A DNA stretch of 64,000 nucleotides, taken from assembly GCA_947503765.1 (NCBI GenBank), contig CANNFA010000001.1:496001-560000 (forward strand). Reading direction: 5' to 3'. The DNA comes from an uncultured Paracoccaceae bacterium (GTDB lineage Bacteria > Pseudomonadota > Alphaproteobacteria > Rhodobacterales > Rhodobacteraceae). This document shows, piece after piece, positions 62,213-64,000 of the stretch (its first letter is position 1; the number at the start of each line of letters is the position of its first letter). Made by a program: the position numbers and the translations under genes. A model generated the notes under the pieces. That model did not search any database and was not told the origin of the DNA. It worked only from the letters and a program-made list of their open reading frames with translations.

Positions 62213-64000
62213 TTCCAGTCCCAGGGTCGGGCAAATTCGCCAAGGCACCGCTGCACCGCGTCCTCGTCCACCTCGCCGCGCCGTTCGAGCTTGGCCACGA
62301 GGCCGCGTCTTTTGTCCTCGACCACCTCCACCACCTCTGCCGCCAGCTTCCTTTTGGCCAGCGCGGCGTTGTAGACGCGGGCGATGGCCAGCTTGCGCAG
62401 GCCGGGCTTGAACACCTTGCCCACGGCGGTTTTCGGCAGTTCGGGCAGGATCTCGATGTATTTCGGATGCGCCGCGCGCTCGTGGATCCGCCCCGAGGCG
62501 AAGGCGCGCAGTTCCGCCACGTCCGTGGTCGCCCCGTCCACCAGTTCGACATAGGCACAGGGCAGTTCGCCCGCGAAGGCGTCGGGCTGGCCGATGGCGC
62601 CGGCAAAGGCCACCATGTCATGCCCGGCCAGCGCATCCTCGATCACCGCCGGGTCGATGTTGTGACCGCCGCGGATGATCACATCCTTGGCGCGGCCGGT
62701 GATCCACAGATAGCCGTCCGAGTCGATCCGCCCCAGATCGCCGGTGCGCAGCCACTTGCCGTCAGCGAAAAGGCCGGCGTTCTTTTCCTCGGCGATATAG
62801 GTCTGCCCGACATAGACGCCGGGACTGGACACGCAGATTTCGCCGATCTCGTCCAGCCCCATCTCTTTCAGCACGGTCCCGTCATCGTCGCATTCCAGGA
62901 TGCGCACGTCGGTATGCGGAAAGGCCAGCCCGACAGAGCCGATCTTTTTCTCGCCATCGGGCGGGTTCACCGACACGAGGCATGTCGCCTCTGTCAGCCC
63001 GTAACCCTCGACGATGGTCACGTCCGTCGCCCTCTGGAAGCGGTTGAACAATTCCACCGGCAGCGGCGCGGAGCCTGAGAACGCCACCTGAAGCGACGAG
63101 ATGTCGGCGTTCACGGGCCGCTGCATCAGCGCCGATAGCGCGGTGGGCACGGTGATGACGAACGTCACCTTCCAGCGTTCCAGCAATTTCCAGAAATTGT
63201 CGAACACCCCCGCGCCGCGGTAGCCCTGCGGCGTCGGCAGCACGACATGCGCCCCCGAGGACAGCACCGCGCCGCCCACCACCACGGCGGCAAAGACATG
63301 GAACAGAGGCAGCGGGCAGATCAGCGTGTCCTGCTCCGTGAACAGCAGCCGATGCCCCAGCCAGCCGTTGTAGATGAACCCCGAATAGAGATGCTGCGCG
63401 ACCTTGGGCATCCCGGTCGTGCCGCCGGTGTGGAAATAGGCCGACACCCGGTCGCGGTTGCCATCGTCGAAATCGAGCGTGTCGTTCTGGCGCGCCATCT
63501 CGCCCGCCCAACGCAGGATGCGCGCATTGTGGCGCGGATGCACCTTCGGCCGCATCAGCGGCACGATCCAGCTTTTGGGAAAATCCAGATAGCGGTGCAG
63601 GTCCACCTCCAGCACGGCCTCGACCCCCGGCGCGGTGCGCAGCGCCTCCGCCGCCTTCTGCGCGACGTCGGTCTTGGGAAAGGCGCGCAGCGTCACCAGC
63701 ACCTTCGCCCCGGTCTCTCGCAGGATGCCCGCGATCTGTTCGGCGTCGAGCATCGGGTTGATCGGGGCCGCGATCCCGGCCACCTGCGCGCCGAACAGCG
63801 CCAGCACGCATTCGGTGCAATTCGGCAGTAGCACGGCAACGGTGTCGTCCTCGCCGATGCCCAGCGACCGCAACAGGTTCGCCGCCCGGTTCACCCCGGC
63901 CAGCGTTTCGGTCCAGGTCAGGGTTTCGGCGCGCGCGCCCGGATCGGAAAAGAACTGGAAGGTGAAGGCGTTGCGCTCGGGGAAGTCGGCGGCGGTGCGC
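62209..64000 (-). CDS. Acyl-CoA synthetase (AMP-binding), N-terminus outside window
   Basis: The gene reads leftward from beyond 64000, so the first residues are missing. The visible 596 codons end at the stop at 62209. Motifs are FHTGGTTGMPKVAQ (ATP loop), EGYGLTEATCLVS, WLRTGDLGRIDSDGYLWITG and the C-terminal lysine in PKTAVGKVFK. These fit a fatty-acyl or aryl-CoA ligase of the ANL family. It is coupled to the M20 deacylase by a four-base overlap. The substrate cannot be fixed. Confidence 0.88.
   Translation of the reverse strand, partial: RTAADFPERNAFTFQFFSDPGARAETLTWTETLAGVNRAANLLRSLGIGEDDTVAVLLPNCTECVLALFGAQVAGIAAPINPMLDAEQIAGILRETGAKVLVTLRAFPKTDVAQKAAEALRTAPGVEAVLEVDLHRYLDFPKSWIVPLMRPKVHPRHNARILRWAGEMARQNDTLDFDDGNRDRVSAYFHTGGTTGMPKVAQHLYSGFIYNGWLGHRLLFTEQDTLICPLPLFHVFAAVVVGGAVLSSGAHVVLPTPQGYRGAGVFDNFWKLLERWKVTFVITVPTALSALMQRPVNADISSLQVAFSGSAPLPVELFNRFQRATDVTIVEGYGLTEATCLVSVNPPDGEKKIGSVGLAFPHTDVRILECDDDGTVLKEMGLDEIGEICVSSPGVYVGQTYIAEEKNAGLFADGKWLRTGDLGRIDSDGYLWITGRAKDVIIRGGHNIDPAVIEDALAGHDMVAFAGAIGQPDAFAGELPCAYVELVDGATTDVAELRAFASGRIHERAAHPKYIEILPELPKTAVGKVFKPGLRKLAIARVYNAALAKRKLAAEVVEVVEDKRRGLVAKLERRGEVDEDAVQRCLGEFARPWDWK

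Overview
The window reads as chromosomal DNA of a high-GC alphaproteobacterium of the Rhodobacterales (Paracoccaceae/Roseobacteraceae type). The basis is the combination of GcrA, GapR (DUF2312), a PleD-type diguanylate cyclase with DUF3572 beside it, many start/stop overlaps of the ATGA type, and a short intergenic motif (consensus like CTCCGGCGGGGATATTT followed by GAAGAAG) that I recall as common in this order. The genus cannot be fixed from the sequence. Most of the window is ordinary core genome. No phage, complete insertion sequence or CRISPR array was seen.

Layout. 1-2357: end of the mrd cell-elongation operon (mrdA fragment, rodA) and a GhrA-like reductase. 2395-2873: three copies of a hairpin repeat (family A; a fourth copy lies at 11125-11270). 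2887-6950: histidine genes hisE, hisF, hisA, hisH, hisB on the minus strand, interrupted by two unrelated genes. 7082-11088: stand-alone Lrp ligand-binding domain, nitronate monooxygenase, CurA-like reductase, malonyl-CoA synthetase. 11304-15170: DUF3572, PleD, and an ECF sigma operon with an EF-hand protein, a putative anti-sigma factor and a periplasmic sensor. 15387-21334: small conserved proteins, an XRE regulator with a dyad in front of it, a methyltransferase, a lipoprotein, a GT87 glycosyltransferase and an orphan ImuA-like protein. 21554-24971: metG, tRNA-Ser(GCT), a lower-GC islet with an integrase relic and one unknown gene, tRNA-Thr(TGT).

25018-36347: iron-type ABC permease, gapR, a DksA/TraR-like protein, a split YeeE/YedE transporter with a sulfurtransferase-like partner, gnd, argD-argF, gcrA and an AsmA protein. 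36511-41961: rimO, an isolated adk-secY-rplO block, tRNA-Tyr(GTA), rlmB. 42119-42308: a compact regulatory region (palindrome, promoter with an overlapping dyad, probable small RNA or leader, strong terminator) ahead of a CoA-binding protein.

42791-51978 is a sugar-acid gene cluster in two divergent arms. The minus arm has a KDG-type kinase, a beta-hydroxyacid reductase, a UxaA-type dehydratase and DenD. The plus arm has an SDR, an IlvD/Edd dehydratase, an FAH-family hydrolase and a 2-hydroxyacid dehydrogenase. The plus arm has the enzymes expected for a non-phosphorylative route from an aldonate to pyruvate plus a hydroxyacid. 52006-55059 carries a minimal acyl-chain cassette (PlsC, ACP, ketosynthase, MaoC-like). 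55064-60055 is a complete dipeptide/oligopeptide-type ABC importer, followed by a flavin oxidoreductase, an M20 deacylase and an acyl-CoA synthetase that runs off the window.

The most unusual signals are non-coding: three families of dispersed intergenic repeats (A, B, C), one of which supplies the rimO stop codon; the decayed integrative islet at tRNA-Ser; and the 42.1-42.3 kb regulatory region. No completely new defence or mobile system was recognised.
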